From Bin87 sp965220095 (GTDB lineage: Bacteria > Chloroflexota > Dehalococcoidia > Lucifugimonadales > UBA3495): a stretch of 64,000 bases of DNA. The stretch spans positions 3,782,001-3,846,000 of the forward strand of contig OZ244805.1 in the NCBI GenBank assembly GCA_965220095.1, read 5' to 3'. This document shows, one piece after another, positions 7,766-16,651 of this stretch. The notes beneath the pieces were generated by a model, which saw only the letters and a program-made list of their open reading frames with translations, did no database searches and was not told the origin of the DNA. A program made the translations under genes and the position numbers. Numbering within the stretch: the first letter of the stretch is position 1; each line of letters opens with the position of its first letter.

Positions 7766-8815
7766 GTGCGGATTTGCTCGCTGTTACCCAGCGGTACCGA
7801 AATACTCTTCGCCTTGGGATTGGGCGACCAGATTATGGGCGTTACAGACCTCTGCGATTACCCACCGGCGGCCCTGGACAAGCGGGTGGTGTGTCGCAGC
7901 CGCATCGACCCGTCCACGATGTCCAGCGAGGAAGTGGAGGCGGAGATGCACCGCATCCTGGCAGCCGGCGAAAGCCCCTACGACCTGGACGTGGCTTGGC
8001 TCCGTAATGCCGCTCCGGAGGTCGTGCTCACCCAGGATTTGTGCTACTTCTGCGAGGTGGACGCGAGTACCGTCCGCCGCGCAGTAGAACCCATCCGGGT
8101 GCCGCCGCGCGTGCTCAACCTCAATCCTCGCACGCTGGATGAGATACTCGACAGTTTTCTGGAGGTCGGCCAAGCCTGCCGGATGCCAATACGCGCCGCC
8201 CAGCTGGTATCGGAACTCCGCGCTCGCATCGACGCCGTTACCGCCGCAATCGGCGATGTCGCGCACCGCCCAACGGTGTTCTCACTGGAAGGTGTAAACC
8301 CGCTGGTAATTGGCGGCCACTGGGTAACCGACCTGATGCTGACCGCCGGCGGACGGTTGCCGGAACGCTTCATACCGGGTTGTCCGGCCGAACGAATCGA
8401 ATGGACTGAAATCGTTACCGCCGCTCCGGAGAAACTCTTTGTAGATTTATGCTCTTCCGACCTGGCCCGCGGCCGGCGCGAGATACCCTGGCTCGCCGCC
8501 CAGCCGGGTTGGGATGAGCTGCCGGCGGTCCGCTCCGGGGAAGTCTATCTAATTGACCACAGCACCCTCAGCCGACCGGGCCCACGGGTTGTTGATGGCC
8601 TGGAAGCCGTCGCCCAGCTAACTCATCCGGACCGCTTCAACGGACACATCCCAGATGGCATGGCGCTGAAACTAGACCCTGCCCTCGCCAGCCGGTTGCC
8701 GACGGAACACATCGGTGACGCCTTCCTGCCCTGGCCAGCGCTCCCGACCGAGTCGGCAGATTCAGCGAAGCGTTATAAGTCGGCGTCTGGCATTAGTGAT
8801 ACTAGCCGGGTATAA
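7766..8815 (+). CDS. BtuF-like periplasmic binding protein (cobalamin-binding family)
   Basis: A 349-residue class III substrate-binding-fold protein. MRICSLLPSGTEILFALGLGDQIMGVT is the typical start of proteins annotated as cobalamin-binding proteins, followed by the two-lobe pattern (APEVVLTQDLC, then APEKLFVDLCSSD) joined by a long helix. There is no signal peptide, so it may be cytoplasmic or require an unseen leader; no BtuC/BtuD genes are near. Start is GTG at 7766, supported by AGGAAGGT at 7750-7757. A perfect 14-bp tandem duplication (7720-7747) ends just before that site. The role in corrinoid uptake is family knowledge, not shown by context. A helical C-terminal tail follows the core. 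Confidence 0.8.
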   Translation: MRICSLLPSGTEILFALGLGDQIMGVTDLCDYPPAALDKRVVCRSRIDPSTMSSEEVEAEMHRILAAGESPYDLDVAWLRNAAPEVVLTQDLCYFCEVDASTVRRAVEPIRVPPRVLNLNPRTLDEILDSFLEVGQACRMPIRAAQLVSELRARIDAVTAAIGDVAHRPTVFSLEGVNPLVIGGHWVTDLMLTAGGRLPERFIPGCPAERIEWTEIVTAAPEKLFVDLCSSDLARGRREIPWLAAQPGWDELPAVRSGEVYLIDHSTLSRPGPRVVDGLEAVAQLTHPDRFNGHIPDGMALKLDPALASRLPTEHIGDAFLPWPALPTESADSAKRYKSASGISDTSRV

Positions 8816-8816
8816 T
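8787..8816 (+). promoter_or_regulatory. Probable promoter of the flavin reductase gene
   Basis: CTGGCA (8787-8792, 4/6 match) and TATAAT (8811-8816), 18 bp apart, overlap the last codons of the BtuF-like gene. An AGAGGAG ribosome binding site (8832-8838) follows before the GTG start at 8849. Confidence 0.4.
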
Positions 8817-8848
8817 CATCTGGAAACTGTCAGAGGAGTGATCTCGCC

Positions 8849-9337
8849 GTGGTTGATTCAGTTATTTTTCGCACCGCTATGTCCAAATTTGCTACCGGCG
8901 TTACTGTAATTACTACGCTGGACTCTCAGGGGTTTCCTCACGCCATGACCGCCAACGCCTTCACCTCGGTGTGCCTCGAACCGCCGACGCTGCTCGTGTG
9001 CGTGGCCCACAGCACTATCACCTATGGGTACGTGGAACAGCAATTGCGTATCGGTGTCAACGTGCTGCGCGAGGATCAGGAAGAGCTGGGGCGCTATTTC
9101 GCCCGCCCGCCGGCCCGCCGCGAAGGCAACCCGGAGTATTCCTACACCGCTGGCGCCCACGGCGTACCCGCTTTGGATGGCTCAATGGTGTTCTTCAACT
9201 GCGACATCATCGGCTCCCATGTTTACGGCGACCACACCATCTATGTGGGCGAAGTCAAAGAGATGATGCAAAGCGACCAGGAAGCAACGCCGCTGATGTT
9301 CTACGACAGCCAGTGGTATCACCCCGGCCAAGAATAA
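8849..9337 (+). CDS. Flavin reductase-like FMN-binding protein
   Basis: A 162-residue protein of the flavin reductase-like family. Hallmarks are the N-terminal FRTAMSKFATGVTVITT, AMTANAFTSVCLEPPTLLVCV (FMN phosphate and isoalloxazine contacts), and the late GDHTIYVGEV with the conserved His-x-Ile strand. Such proteins use NAD(P)H to reduce FMN, often for a partner monooxygenase. No dedicated monooxygenase is adjacent, but two LLM-type flavin oxidoreductases lie elsewhere in the window. GTG start with AGAGGAG at 10 bp. Confidence 0.88.
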   Translation: MVDSVIFRTAMSKFATGVTVITTLDSQGFPHAMTANAFTSVCLEPPTLLVCVAHSTITYGYVEQQLRIGVNVLREDQEELGRYFARPPARREGNPEYSYTAGAHGVPALDGSMVFFNCDIIGSHVYGDHTIYVGEVKEMMQSDQEATPLMFYDSQWYHPGQE

Positions 9338-9343
9338 AACTAT

Positions 9344-9367
9344 CCCCTCTCCTTTGATGGGAGAGGG
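9344..9367. repeat. CCCTCTCC/GGGAGAGGG hairpin after the flavin reductase gene
   Basis: CCCTCTCC (9345-9352) pairs with GGGAGAGGG (9359-9367) around a six-base loop, seven bases after the stop codon at 9337. No T-run follows, so it may be a dispersed repeat acting as a weak terminator for either strand. Confidence 0.45.
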
Positions 9368-9440
9368 CTAGGGTGAGGGTGAAGCACCAAGCGCGAACCA
9401 TCGCCGGGACGATAGCGGTACCCACATCCCTCCGGGTTCT

Positions 9441-10121
9441 CTACTCCCCCAGCCGGGCCAGAAACCGCCCCACGGCCTCGTTCACCGCTTCGGGTTGCTC
9501 CAGCGTAACGAAGTGGCCCGAGTTCGGCACCACCACCACTTCGGCATCCTGCAATTCGCGCCCCAGATACTCGGCGTAGCGCACCGGCGTCATCACGTCG
9601 TCCTGCCCCACGACCACCAGCGACGGCAGGGTAATCTCCTTCAACCGCTCCATCACGTCGAACTTGTCGCAGGCCGACAGGTCGTTGTGTTCAACCATTG
9701 GGCCGGACTGCAGCGCCCGGGCCGCCAGTTGAGGCGCCAGCTCCCGGTTGATTGCTTCGTAGTAAGCCGGGGCTTCCGACCGCCATTGAGCGGCATCCAG
9801 GCAACGGTTCAGGTAGTCGGGGTGGACCCGCAGCCTCCCGCCGGTGCCGATGAGCGCCAGCCCGGCCAGGTCTTCAGGAAACCGCAGGGCGTAGTCCAGG
9901 GCAATCGCCCCACCCATGGAATGGCCGAATAACACAAAGGGCGCATAGTCCCGCTCCCGTGCATACTCCCGCAACCAGTCGACGTAACCGCCGATGCTGT
10001 CCCTCGGTTGCCCCTCCGGGTGGCCCGGCAGGTTTACGGCGTCGCAGTCGGGGAACCGGGCCTTCTGATAGTAGTAGGTAAGCTCGTTCTGGCCGGAGCC
10101 ATGCACCATCACCAACTGCAT
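9441..10121 (-). CDS. Alpha/beta hydrolase
   Basis: A 226-residue serine hydrolase of the alpha/beta fold. MQLVMVHGSGQ gives the oxyanion-hole strand, VLFGHSMGGAIALDYA the nucleophile elbow (Ser in G-H-S-M-G), VVGQDDVMTP the acidic residue and VPNSGHFVTLEQPE the catalytic His. The cap region is short. Substrate cannot be inferred; many such proteins are esterases or enol-lactonases. It follows gyrA on the same strand 145 bp downstream, across a GC-rich hairpin, so it is probably a separate unit. Confidence 0.88.
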   Translation of the reverse strand: MQLVMVHGSGQNELTYYYQKARFPDCDAVNLPGHPEGQPRDSIGGYVDWLREYARERDYAPFVLFGHSMGGAIALDYALRFPEDLAGLALIGTGGRLRVHPDYLNRCLDAAQWRSEAPAYYEAINRELAPQLAARALQSGPMVEHNDLSACDKFDVMERLKEITLPSLVVVGQDDVMTPVRYAEYLGRELQDAEVVVVPNSGHFVTLEQPEAVNEAVGRFLARLGE

Positions 10122-10235
10122 AGCGCGCTATCCTTCCATTCTGACAATAAAACCCATCCTGACCACAAAATCCGCCTATCGGCCATCTTGGGCGGAAGCG
10201 AATCCCGTCTGCCCGCCCACTGGGAGAGGGCAGGG

Positions 10236-10254
10236 GTGGGGGCGAAACCCCCAC
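10236..10254 (-). terminator. GC-rich hairpin downstream of gyrA
   Basis: GTGGGGG (10236-10242) and CCCCCAC (10248-10254) form a 7-bp GC stem with a five-base loop, 12 bp past the gyrA stop codon. There is no T-run. The surrounding GGGAGAGGGCAGGGGTGGGGG is like a common dispersed repeat, so its terminator role is uncertain. Confidence 0.4.
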
Positions 10255-10266
10255 GCATCCCAAACC

Positions 10267-13131
10267 CTACTCGTCGTCATCGTCGTCGGCTTCGTCGTCA
10301 TCCTCGCCGTCGTCATCGTCCGTAAACTCATCGTGCTCGTCGGTAGCCAACGGGAAGAGCGGCTGCTGACCGTTGGTCGCGCCGTTCCGTCCGTATTCAC
10401 CGTCGGAGTCGTCATCATCGATTTCGTCATCAGCGACAGCTTCGTTGTCGACAGCTTCGACGTCGACAGCTTCGACGTCGACCAGTTCCGGGTCGGCGCC
10501 TTCCGCAACGATGTTTTCAGGGTCGTCGGCGTCGTACAGGTTGTAGGCTTCGGCTGCAATCTCCTCGGCCTGTTGCAGTACGTCGGCGGCGTGGCCGTTG
10601 GTTCGTGTCGGGTCATCCTGACTGTAATCGTTGGCTCGGAAACAGGAGATGGACACCACGCTGTCGTCGCCGCCGCGCTCGCGCCAGATGATGACGCCCT
10701 TGGTTTGACGGGTGTTGACCACTCTGACTTCGGCGAGATTGATACGCACCACCTGTCCCCGAGCGGATACGATAAAGACTTCGTGCCCTTCCTCGTCGTT
10801 CATTTCGGCAGCGGTGACGATTTTGGCGTCAACCACCGGGCCGGTGAGTTTATCACTTTGGTCTACGGCAAAGGTCTTGACGCCCATACCACCGCGTCCG
10901 CGCTCGTGGTAAATAGCTTCGCCTTTGCTGTTGTATAGCGGGGTAGCCTTGCCGTAACCCTTTTCGCTGACCACCAGTAGATACTCGTCCTGGGGGTTGT
11001 TTACTACATCCATAGCCACAACCTTGTCCCGGCCTTTAAACTTCATTCCAATTACGCCGGTAGCGTTACGATTGCGCTCCGGGATACTGTTCACCGACGA
11101 GAGCAGGGCCTGCCCCTGCTCGGTTACCAGGATAACGGCGGCATCGCTGTTGGCCGGACGGACACTAACCAGTTCGTCGCCTTCCTGGATTTTCATTGCC
11201 AATAAGCCGGAAGGCCGCAAATTTTGCAACTGGCCCGGACGCAGCGCATTAACGCGCCCCTGCTTGGTGGCAAAGATGTACAGATGGTTGTACTCGCCCC
11301 GGCGCGCCGGCAGCATCGTTTGCACCTGCTCGCCGGGCTGCAGCTTGACCAGGTTCACCAGCAGCATACCCCGCGCCGTGCGCCCGGCATCGCTGGGAGT
11401 TTCGTACACGTTCAGCGGATACACCCGCCCCTTGTTCGTAAAGAAGAGCAGCTGATCGTGGGTGTTCACCACCTCAAGCTGCATCAGCGCGTCATCGTCG
11501 CGGTTGCTGGCTCCGCGCACCCCCTTGCCGCCCCGTCGCTGGTTGCGGTAGGTGCTGATGGGAACGCGCTTGATATAGCCGCGCTGACTCAGCGTAACCA
11601 CCACGTCTTCCTGGGCGATGAACTGCTCAATGGATTGCTCCTGCAGTTCGGCGGCATAGAGTTCAGTACGCCGGGCGTTGGCGTGTTTGCGCTTGAGCTC
11701 GCGGGTTTCCCGCTTGATCTCGGCGCGAATTTTCTGCGGGTTTTGCAGCAGGTCTTCGAGCTGGCTGATGGTGTTCAGCAGGTCGTTGTATTCCTCGTCC
11801 AGCCGCTGGCGTTCCAGGGCGGCGAGCCGTCGCAGCTGCATATCCAGGATGGCCTGCGCCTGAATCTCGGTGAGGTCGAATTCCTGCACCAGATTATTGC
11901 GCGCGGTTTCCACGTCCTGGCTGTTGCGGATGGTCTCAATGATGGCGTCGATGGCGTCCAGGGCTTTCAGCAAGCCTTCGACGATGTGGGCGCGGTCGCG
12001 GGCGCGGCCCAGCTGGTACTCGGTGCGCCGCCGGATGACGTCTTCCCGGTGCGTGATGAAGTGGGTAATGAGGTCTTTGAGGGACAACTCCTGCGGTTGC
12101 CCGTCCACCAGCGCCAGCATGATGGCGTTGAACGACGAGCGCAGCGCCGTCCGCTTGTAGAGGTTGTTCAGGATTACCGTGGCCTGAGCGTTGCGACTCA
12201 ACTCGATCACCACGCGGATGCCCCGGCGGTCTGATTCGTCGCGGATTTCGGTAATGCCCACCAGTGTCTTGTCGCGCACCAGGTTGGCGATTTTCTCCAC
12301 CAGGTTGGCCTTGTTGACCTGATAGGGCAACTCGCTGACGATAATGCGCTGCCGGTTCTGGCGCGTTTCCTCAATCTCGGTTACCGCCTCCATGATGATG
12401 CGCCCGCGTCCGGTGGCATACATGTCCCGGATGCCGGCTACACCGCGAATCCGCGCCGCCGTGGGAAAGTCTGGGCCCGGCACAATGTTCATCAGTTGGT
12501 CGACGTTGCAGGCCGGGTTGTCGATGAGATAGCAGACGGCGTCACAAATTTCGCCCAGGTTATGGGGCGGCATATTGGTCGCCATGCCCACGGCAATGCC
12601 TGACGATCCGTTGAGCAGCAGGTTGGGCATACGGGCCGGCAGCACCGTAGGTTCTTTGAGGGAGTCATCAAAGTTATCGCTGGTGTCCACGGTTTGCTGG
12701 TCGATGTCGGCCAGCATCTCATCGGCGATGGCCGCCAACCGCGCCTCGGTGTAGCGCATGGCCGCCGGCGGGTCGCCGTCGATGCTGCCGAAGTTGCCCT
12801 GCCCGTCAATCAGCGGTGACCGCATGGAGAAGGGTTGCGCCATGCGCACCAGCGCGTCGTACACCGAGCTGTCTCCGTGGGGGTGGAACTTACCCAGCAC
12901 CTCGCCCACGATGCGCGCGCTCTTGCGGTACTGGCTGCCGGGGCGGATGCCCATGTCGTGCATGGCGTAAAGGATCCGCCGCTGCACCGGCTTCAACCCG
13001 TCGCGCACATCAGGCAGCGCCCGGGACACAATCACGCTCATAGCGTAAGACAGATACGACGTGCGCATCTCGTCTTCGATGGCGATGTTGGTAAATTCGC
13101 CGCCGTGTCCAGTTGGTGGAGCAGTAGTCAT
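10267..13131 (-). CDS. gyrA: DNA gyrase subunit A
   Basis: The type II topoisomerase subunit that breaks and rejoins DNA. The catalytic Tyr127 is in AAMRYTEARL. The quinolone pocket GDSSVYD keeps Ser88 and Asp92 (E. coli Ser83 and Asp87), so no classical resistance change is seen. The GyrA box QRRGGKGVRG and six blade-like repeats mark the DNA-wrapping C-terminal domain, identifying gyrase rather than topoisomerase IV. The protein is 954 residues, longer than most, because of an extreme C-terminal acidic tail of about 100 residues ending in a run of Asp/Glu; it contains a perfect 15-bp duplication (10451-10480, DVEAV twice). ATG at 13131 with AGAGGAG 8 bp upstream. Confidence 0.97.
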   Translation of the reverse strand: MTTAPPTGHGGEFTNIAIEDEMRTSYLSYAMSVIVSRALPDVRDGLKPVQRRILYAMHDMGIRPGSQYRKSARIVGEVLGKFHPHGDSSVYDALVRMAQPFSMRSPLIDGQGNFGSIDGDPPAAMRYTEARLAAIADEMLADIDQQTVDTSDNFDDSLKEPTVLPARMPNLLLNGSSGIAVGMATNMPPHNLGEICDAVCYLIDNPACNVDQLMNIVPGPDFPTAARIRGVAGIRDMYATGRGRIIMEAVTEIEETRQNRQRIIVSELPYQVNKANLVEKIANLVRDKTLVGITEIRDESDRRGIRVVIELSRNAQATVILNNLYKRTALRSSFNAIMLALVDGQPQELSLKDLITHFITHREDVIRRRTEYQLGRARDRAHIVEGLLKALDAIDAIIETIRNSQDVETARNNLVQEFDLTEIQAQAILDMQLRRLAALERQRLDEEYNDLLNTISQLEDLLQNPQKIRAEIKRETRELKRKHANARRTELYAAELQEQSIEQFIAQEDVVVTLSQRGYIKRVPISTYRNQRRGGKGVRGASNRDDDALMQLEVVNTHDQLLFFTNKGRVYPLNVYETPSDAGRTARGMLLVNLVKLQPGEQVQTMLPARRGEYNHLYIFATKQGRVNALRPGQLQNLRPSGLLAMKIQEGDELVSVRPANSDAAVILVTEQGQALLSSVNSIPERNRNATGVIGMKFKGRDKVVAMDVVNNPQDEYLLVVSEKGYGKATPLYNSKGEAIYHERGRGGMGVKTFAVDQSDKLTGPVVDAKIVTAAEMNDEEGHEVFIVSARGQVVRINLAEVRVVNTRQTKGVIIWRERGGDDSVVSISCFRANDYSQDDPTRTNGHAADVLQQAEEIAAEAYNLYDADDPENIVAEGADPELVDVEAVDVEAVDNEAVADDEIDDDDSDGEYGRNGATNGQQPLFPLATDEHDEFTDDDDGEDDDEADDDDDE

Positions 13132-13208
13132 CGTGGTGGTCTCCTCTGATTATCCGGCGATTAGCCGGTTCCGGCCGGCACTATGATGAGCACGTTTCGC
13201 TAGCGCGT

Positions 13209-13889
13209 TCACGCGCTGGTCGATAGTGAATTACCGGCAAACTCATCGGCCCGTTCAACGAGGCCGAGAAACAAATTGTTGAAGCTGGCAGGCAATTCGT
13301 CGGCTCGTTCCGGCAGGAACTGAACCCCGATTACCCAACTGTGTTCCTTGCTTTCCAGTCCTTCGATCACGCCGTCATCCAACTGGTAAGCGATGGACAT
13401 TAGACGAATTGCCCGCTGCGGCTCCCGCAAGCCCAGGCTATGCCGGCTATTGACGCGGAACATTCCGGCGCTGCCGATGATGGCGGCAACCTTGGAACCG
13501 GGCGACAGGTAAATCTGGTGTCGCAGCGGTTCCGATTCGTCAGTTGGATCGTGCCTGTCTATTGTTGATGCCCGATCGCCGCCGAAACCGGCGTTAAGCA
13601 GGTGCATACCGCTTCCAGTAGCGAGCACCGGCATATCGACGGCCAACGCCGCCAGCAGCAACGGCACGCCCCACGCTGTAGCGTCGGCCTGGCCGCCGTC
13701 GGCATGGCTCCCGTTGGCATGGTTCCCATCGTCAGCAATCAGCAACCCGCCTACTCCCGCCAACGCGTCTGATGCGGCTGAATCGGGCGTAACGATACGA
13801 ACCTGCCCGCCGGCGAATTCTATCGCACGGATACAGTGGTCGGGGTTACTGCCGTTGCGGTCGGCGGCGGTGATGGCGATAGTCGGCAA
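13209..13889 (-). CDS. Class I glutamine amidotransferase-fold protein without catalytic residues
   Basis: A 226-residue protein with the overall pattern of the peptidase C26 / PuuD-like gamma-glutamyl hydrolase family: an N-terminal ITAADRN strand, MPVLATGSGMHLLNAGFGG where active members have PVLGICRGMQLLN, and SWVIGVQFLPE where they have VGVQWHPE. The nucleophilic Cys is Gly92 and the catalytic His is Leu, so the triad is lost and hydrolysis is not expected. A binding or regulatory pseudoenzyme is the simplest reading. It lies upstream of gyrA on the same strand with a 77-bp gap; whether they share a transcript is unknown. The frame is intact, so it is not obviously a decaying gene. Confidence 0.7.
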   Translation of the reverse strand: MPTIAITAADRNGSNPDHCIRAIEFAGGQVRIVTPDSAASDALAGVGGLLIADDGNHANGSHADGGQADATAWGVPLLLAALAVDMPVLATGSGMHLLNAGFGGDRASTIDRHDPTDESEPLRHQIYLSPGSKVAAIIGSAGMFRVNSRHSLGLREPQRAIRLMSIAYQLDDGVIEGLESKEHSWVIGVQFLPERADELPASFNNLFLGLVERADEFAGNSLSTSA

Positions 13890-14171
13890 AAGGGGGGAGA
13901 ACCTACCAAAATATTGAGCAACGGTTGATATAAAACAGTATCTGTAATTGTACTAAATTTCACGCACTAGTGCTCGGCATCCCGATGCAGGTTTGCATAA
14001 GGTTGAGCGTGGTTTTCGGTCGCTGATGGCGCGAAAACAGGTCGGCAGCGACGGTCAAATCGGCGGCGACGCCGGGTGAATGGCGGCCGTTGGCCGGCCA
14101 CGATATTACGGCGTGAATTGCAGCCGACGCCGCCCGCCGACTTGCGGCGCTGGCGTGGCACGCAGTTGGGT

Positions 14172-15503
14172 TCAGGGCGTGGTTGCCGGCGCGCCATCTT
14201 CCAGCACCATACGCGCCACCTGCCGGCCCATGCGGACGGAGTAGTTGGTGCCCCGATCCTCCGGGTAGATTTGCGTGGTGTTCGCCAGGTACAACCGCTG
14301 TAGCGGTGTGCGGTGGTCGGGAATCTGTTCGCTATAGCCGACGCCGATGATGGGTTGGGCGCCGTCCACGCGGTGGTGGTGATAATCCACGATCCAGTTC
14401 CGCGAAAAATCGGGATTGATGCTCTGCAGATGGGGGATGAATTCTTCCAGCAAATCCGCCGGTTCCTTCCGGTACAGCTCGCTTTCCCGGTCGGGGTAGT
14501 TGGTCAGGTACACAATGTGATGCCCGCCATACAGATTACGGTCAATCATGTTGGTGTGCTCGATGATACCCACGAAGGGTAGCGAACGGTCGGCCACGTT
14601 GAGCCAGTACTTGGATGACAGCGGACGGTCCAGCACCAGAATCATCAATACGGCCGATAGGTAACGCGCCGATTGCAGCACCGCGCGGTAATCGTCGGGT
14701 AGCTCGGGCACCAGCCGGGTGAACACGTAGGAAGGCGTGGTGGCGATGACGGCGTCGTAGTCGTAAACGCGCTCGGGTTGGCCGTCCACCGAGGCAACCA
14801 GGCCGGTGGCGGCCCCGCCCGATACGACCACGCTCTGCACCGCCGCACCGATGTGAACCAGCCCGCCCTGCTCCACGACCCGCTCGCCGCAGACGTCGAA
14901 CACCGTGCCGAAGCTGCACATGGGATAACCAAGCCGTTCCTTTTCCAGCCGTCGCCGCGACGATACGCGCAGGAAGATTTTGCCCCACAGCCAGGTCATG
15001 CTGACCTGATCGTAGTAGTCGCCGAACTTGCCCCGCAGCATCGGCTCCCAGATAACGCGCCAGGCGGCGGCGCCCATGTGCGCCTGCACCCACTCCGCGG
15101 CGGTTACGCCCTCGAATTTGCGCCAGTTGCGGGTTTTTTGCAACACAAACGTCCACAGTCCCAACCTGATGCGGTCGACGAGGCTCAACGGCGAAAAGCG
15201 GAGCAAGTCCATCGGCGTGGCGAAGTCCCAGATGCGTCCGCCGTGATACAGGCCCACCCGCGATTCCAGCCATTGCAGCGAGTCACCCAGGCCCAATTCT
15301 TCAATCAGCTGCACCATGTCGGTGTCGCTGACGAACAGATGGTGGTAGCCGCGCTCCAGCTGGCCGCCGCCTACCGGAAAGGTTGACGCCTGTCCTCCCA
15401 GGAACGGGGCGGCCTCGAAAACCTCGGCGAAGTGCCCCTGTCTGGTCAACTCGAAAGCCGCCGCCAGTCCGGCCGCTCCGCCTCCGATAATTCCCACTCG
15501 CAT
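14172..15503 (-). CDS. FAD-dependent oxidoreductase (amine oxidase / desaturase-like)
   Basis: A 443-residue flavoprotein. MRVGIIGGGAAGLAAAFELTR is the dinucleotide-binding fold and VFEAAPFLGGQAST the following FAD contact, as in the phytoene desaturase/protoporphyrinogen oxidase/UDP-galactopyranose mutase superfamily. The C-terminal FAD segment is LYLANTTQIYPEDRGTNYSV. Homologues annotated only as NAD(P)/FAD-dependent oxidoreductases often sit beside glycan or lipid membrane genes. Here its start is four bases from the end of the LPG-synthase-like gene, so the two are coupled. Substrate unknown; a lipid or lipid-linked sugar is inferred from context. Confidence 0.85.
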   Translation of the reverse strand: MRVGIIGGGAAGLAAAFELTRQGHFAEVFEAAPFLGGQASTFPVGGGQLERGYHHLFVSDTDMVQLIEELGLGDSLQWLESRVGLYHGGRIWDFATPMDLLRFSPLSLVDRIRLGLWTFVLQKTRNWRKFEGVTAAEWVQAHMGAAAWRVIWEPMLRGKFGDYYDQVSMTWLWGKIFLRVSSRRRLEKERLGYPMCSFGTVFDVCGERVVEQGGLVHIGAAVQSVVVSGGAATGLVASVDGQPERVYDYDAVIATTPSYVFTRLVPELPDDYRAVLQSARYLSAVLMILVLDRPLSSKYWLNVADRSLPFVGIIEHTNMIDRNLYGGHHIVYLTNYPDRESELYRKEPADLLEEFIPHLQSINPDFSRNWIVDYHHHRVDGAQPIIGVGYSEQIPDHRTPLQRLYLANTTQIYPEDRGTNYSVRMGRQVARMVLEDGAPATTP

Positions 15504-15506
15504 CGG

Positions 15507-16643
15507 TTAGTCGTCCTCCACCGCCCGGACCGGGCTATCGGGGTTTATGCCGCCGTCGGGGGGCGGTTCCAGGTCAGAGCTGGCCACCGTTGCTGACGAA
15601 CTCTCGGGCAATGTGGTCAGCCCCCGCAGCGACACGTTGAGCCGCAGCAGCAGCGCAACGCCCACCAGATTCACCGGCAGCCACAACGCCACCAGATGCA
15701 CTGCTACCGAGTAAGACGCCGCCGCCGCCGCTCCGATGCCAAGGCCCACCAGCGTCTGTTGCGCCACCACCTCGAACGGCCCAATGCCGCCCACCGATGC
15801 CGGAATCGCCGTAACCAGGTTGGAAGTTACCATCACCAACAGCGCGGCCAGAGCCAACAGCCAGAAAGATGGGAAGTACGTGTGCAGGTCAAATGAGTAA
15901 GCCAGGATTAGATAAACGCCCGCCTCCGCCAACCACACGGGCAGCGAGATCAAAAACAGTGTGACGTGCTTGCGCGGCGAATTGAGCGTCCCGAGTCCCT
16001 CGACGAAGCCTCGGATTATCTCGGCGGCGAGCGGTTGGAAACGCCCGGGCAGAATGCGGGTAACCGTGATGAGTCCGTTGACTGCCCGCTGACTTACGGC
16101 CAGGGCGGTGAACCCCGCCAGCGCCAGCACAAAGCTGAGCATCACCCCAACGGCCAACAGCGCCGCCGTAGTCCGGTAGGACGCACTGGCTCCGTCGAAC
16201 AAACCGGCGGCCAATAACACTGGAGCGGCCACCGCGCCAATCGTCAGCAGCGTCAAGCCGTCATACAGCCGCTCCACGCTCAACGTCGCGATCGATGCCG
16301 GCGCGCTCACTTCCTGCTCACGCTGCGACAGCAGCAACGCCCGCACCAGTTCACCCAGTCGGGCCGGGAGCACGTTGTTGGCCATATACCCGATGATTAC
16401 CACCGGATACAGGCGCTTGACTGGAATGTTTGCCACCGGGGACAGCAGGAATTGCCACCGCATACTGCGAAACCACTGCCCCACGAAGTAAATGATGATG
16501 GCCGGCGCCAGGTAAAGATAGTTCGCCGTAACCAGCGCGTGCCACAGCTCCCGCCGGTCCACCAGTAACACCAGCACCAACAGCGTGATAACGCTGACGG
16601 CAACGCCCAGCCAGAACCGCCAGTTACCGAGAAAGTAGGCCAT
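15507..16643 (-). CDS. Lysylphosphatidylglycerol synthase transmembrane-type (UPF0104) flippase-like protein
   Basis: A 378-residue integral membrane protein with about eight spans. The family signature is the conserved YMANNVLPARLGELVRALLL near residue 90 and SVERLYDGLTLL near residue 125, followed by a long hydrophobic half containing PASVGGIGPFE. Only the membrane part is present, without a lysyl-transferase domain, as in the stand-alone AglD/MprF-like flippases. It probably moves a lipid or lipid-linked sugar across the membrane. It lies between the PaREP1-like gene and the FAD oxidoreductase gene in one minus-strand operon. Confidence 0.85.
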   Translation of the reverse strand: MAYFLGNWRFWLGVAVSVITLLVLVLLVDRRELWHALVTANYLYLAPAIIIYFVGQWFRSMRWQFLLSPVANIPVKRLYPVVIIGYMANNVLPARLGELVRALLLSQREQEVSAPASIATLSVERLYDGLTLLTIGAVAAPVLLAAGLFDGASASYRTTAALLAVGVMLSFVLALAGFTALAVSQRAVNGLITVTRILPGRFQPLAAEIIRGFVEGLGTLNSPRKHVTLFLISLPVWLAEAGVYLILAYSFDLHTYFPSFWLLALAALLVMVTSNLVTAIPASVGGIGPFEVVAQQTLVGLGIGAAAAASYSVAVHLVALWLPVNLVGVALLLRLNVSLRGLTTLPESSSATVASSDLEPPPDGGINPDSPVRAVEDD

Positions 16644-16651
16644 GGGCGGAT

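Noticed and set aside
10333..10938. 201-codon plus-strand frame rich in Val/Asp
   Set aside because: Antisense to the acidic tail of gyrA; composition explained by the opposite strand.
13967..14197. 76-codon minus-strand Arg-rich frame after the FAD oxidoreductase gene
   Set aside because: Low-complexity and without a ribosome binding site or homology; overlaps the stop region of the real gene.
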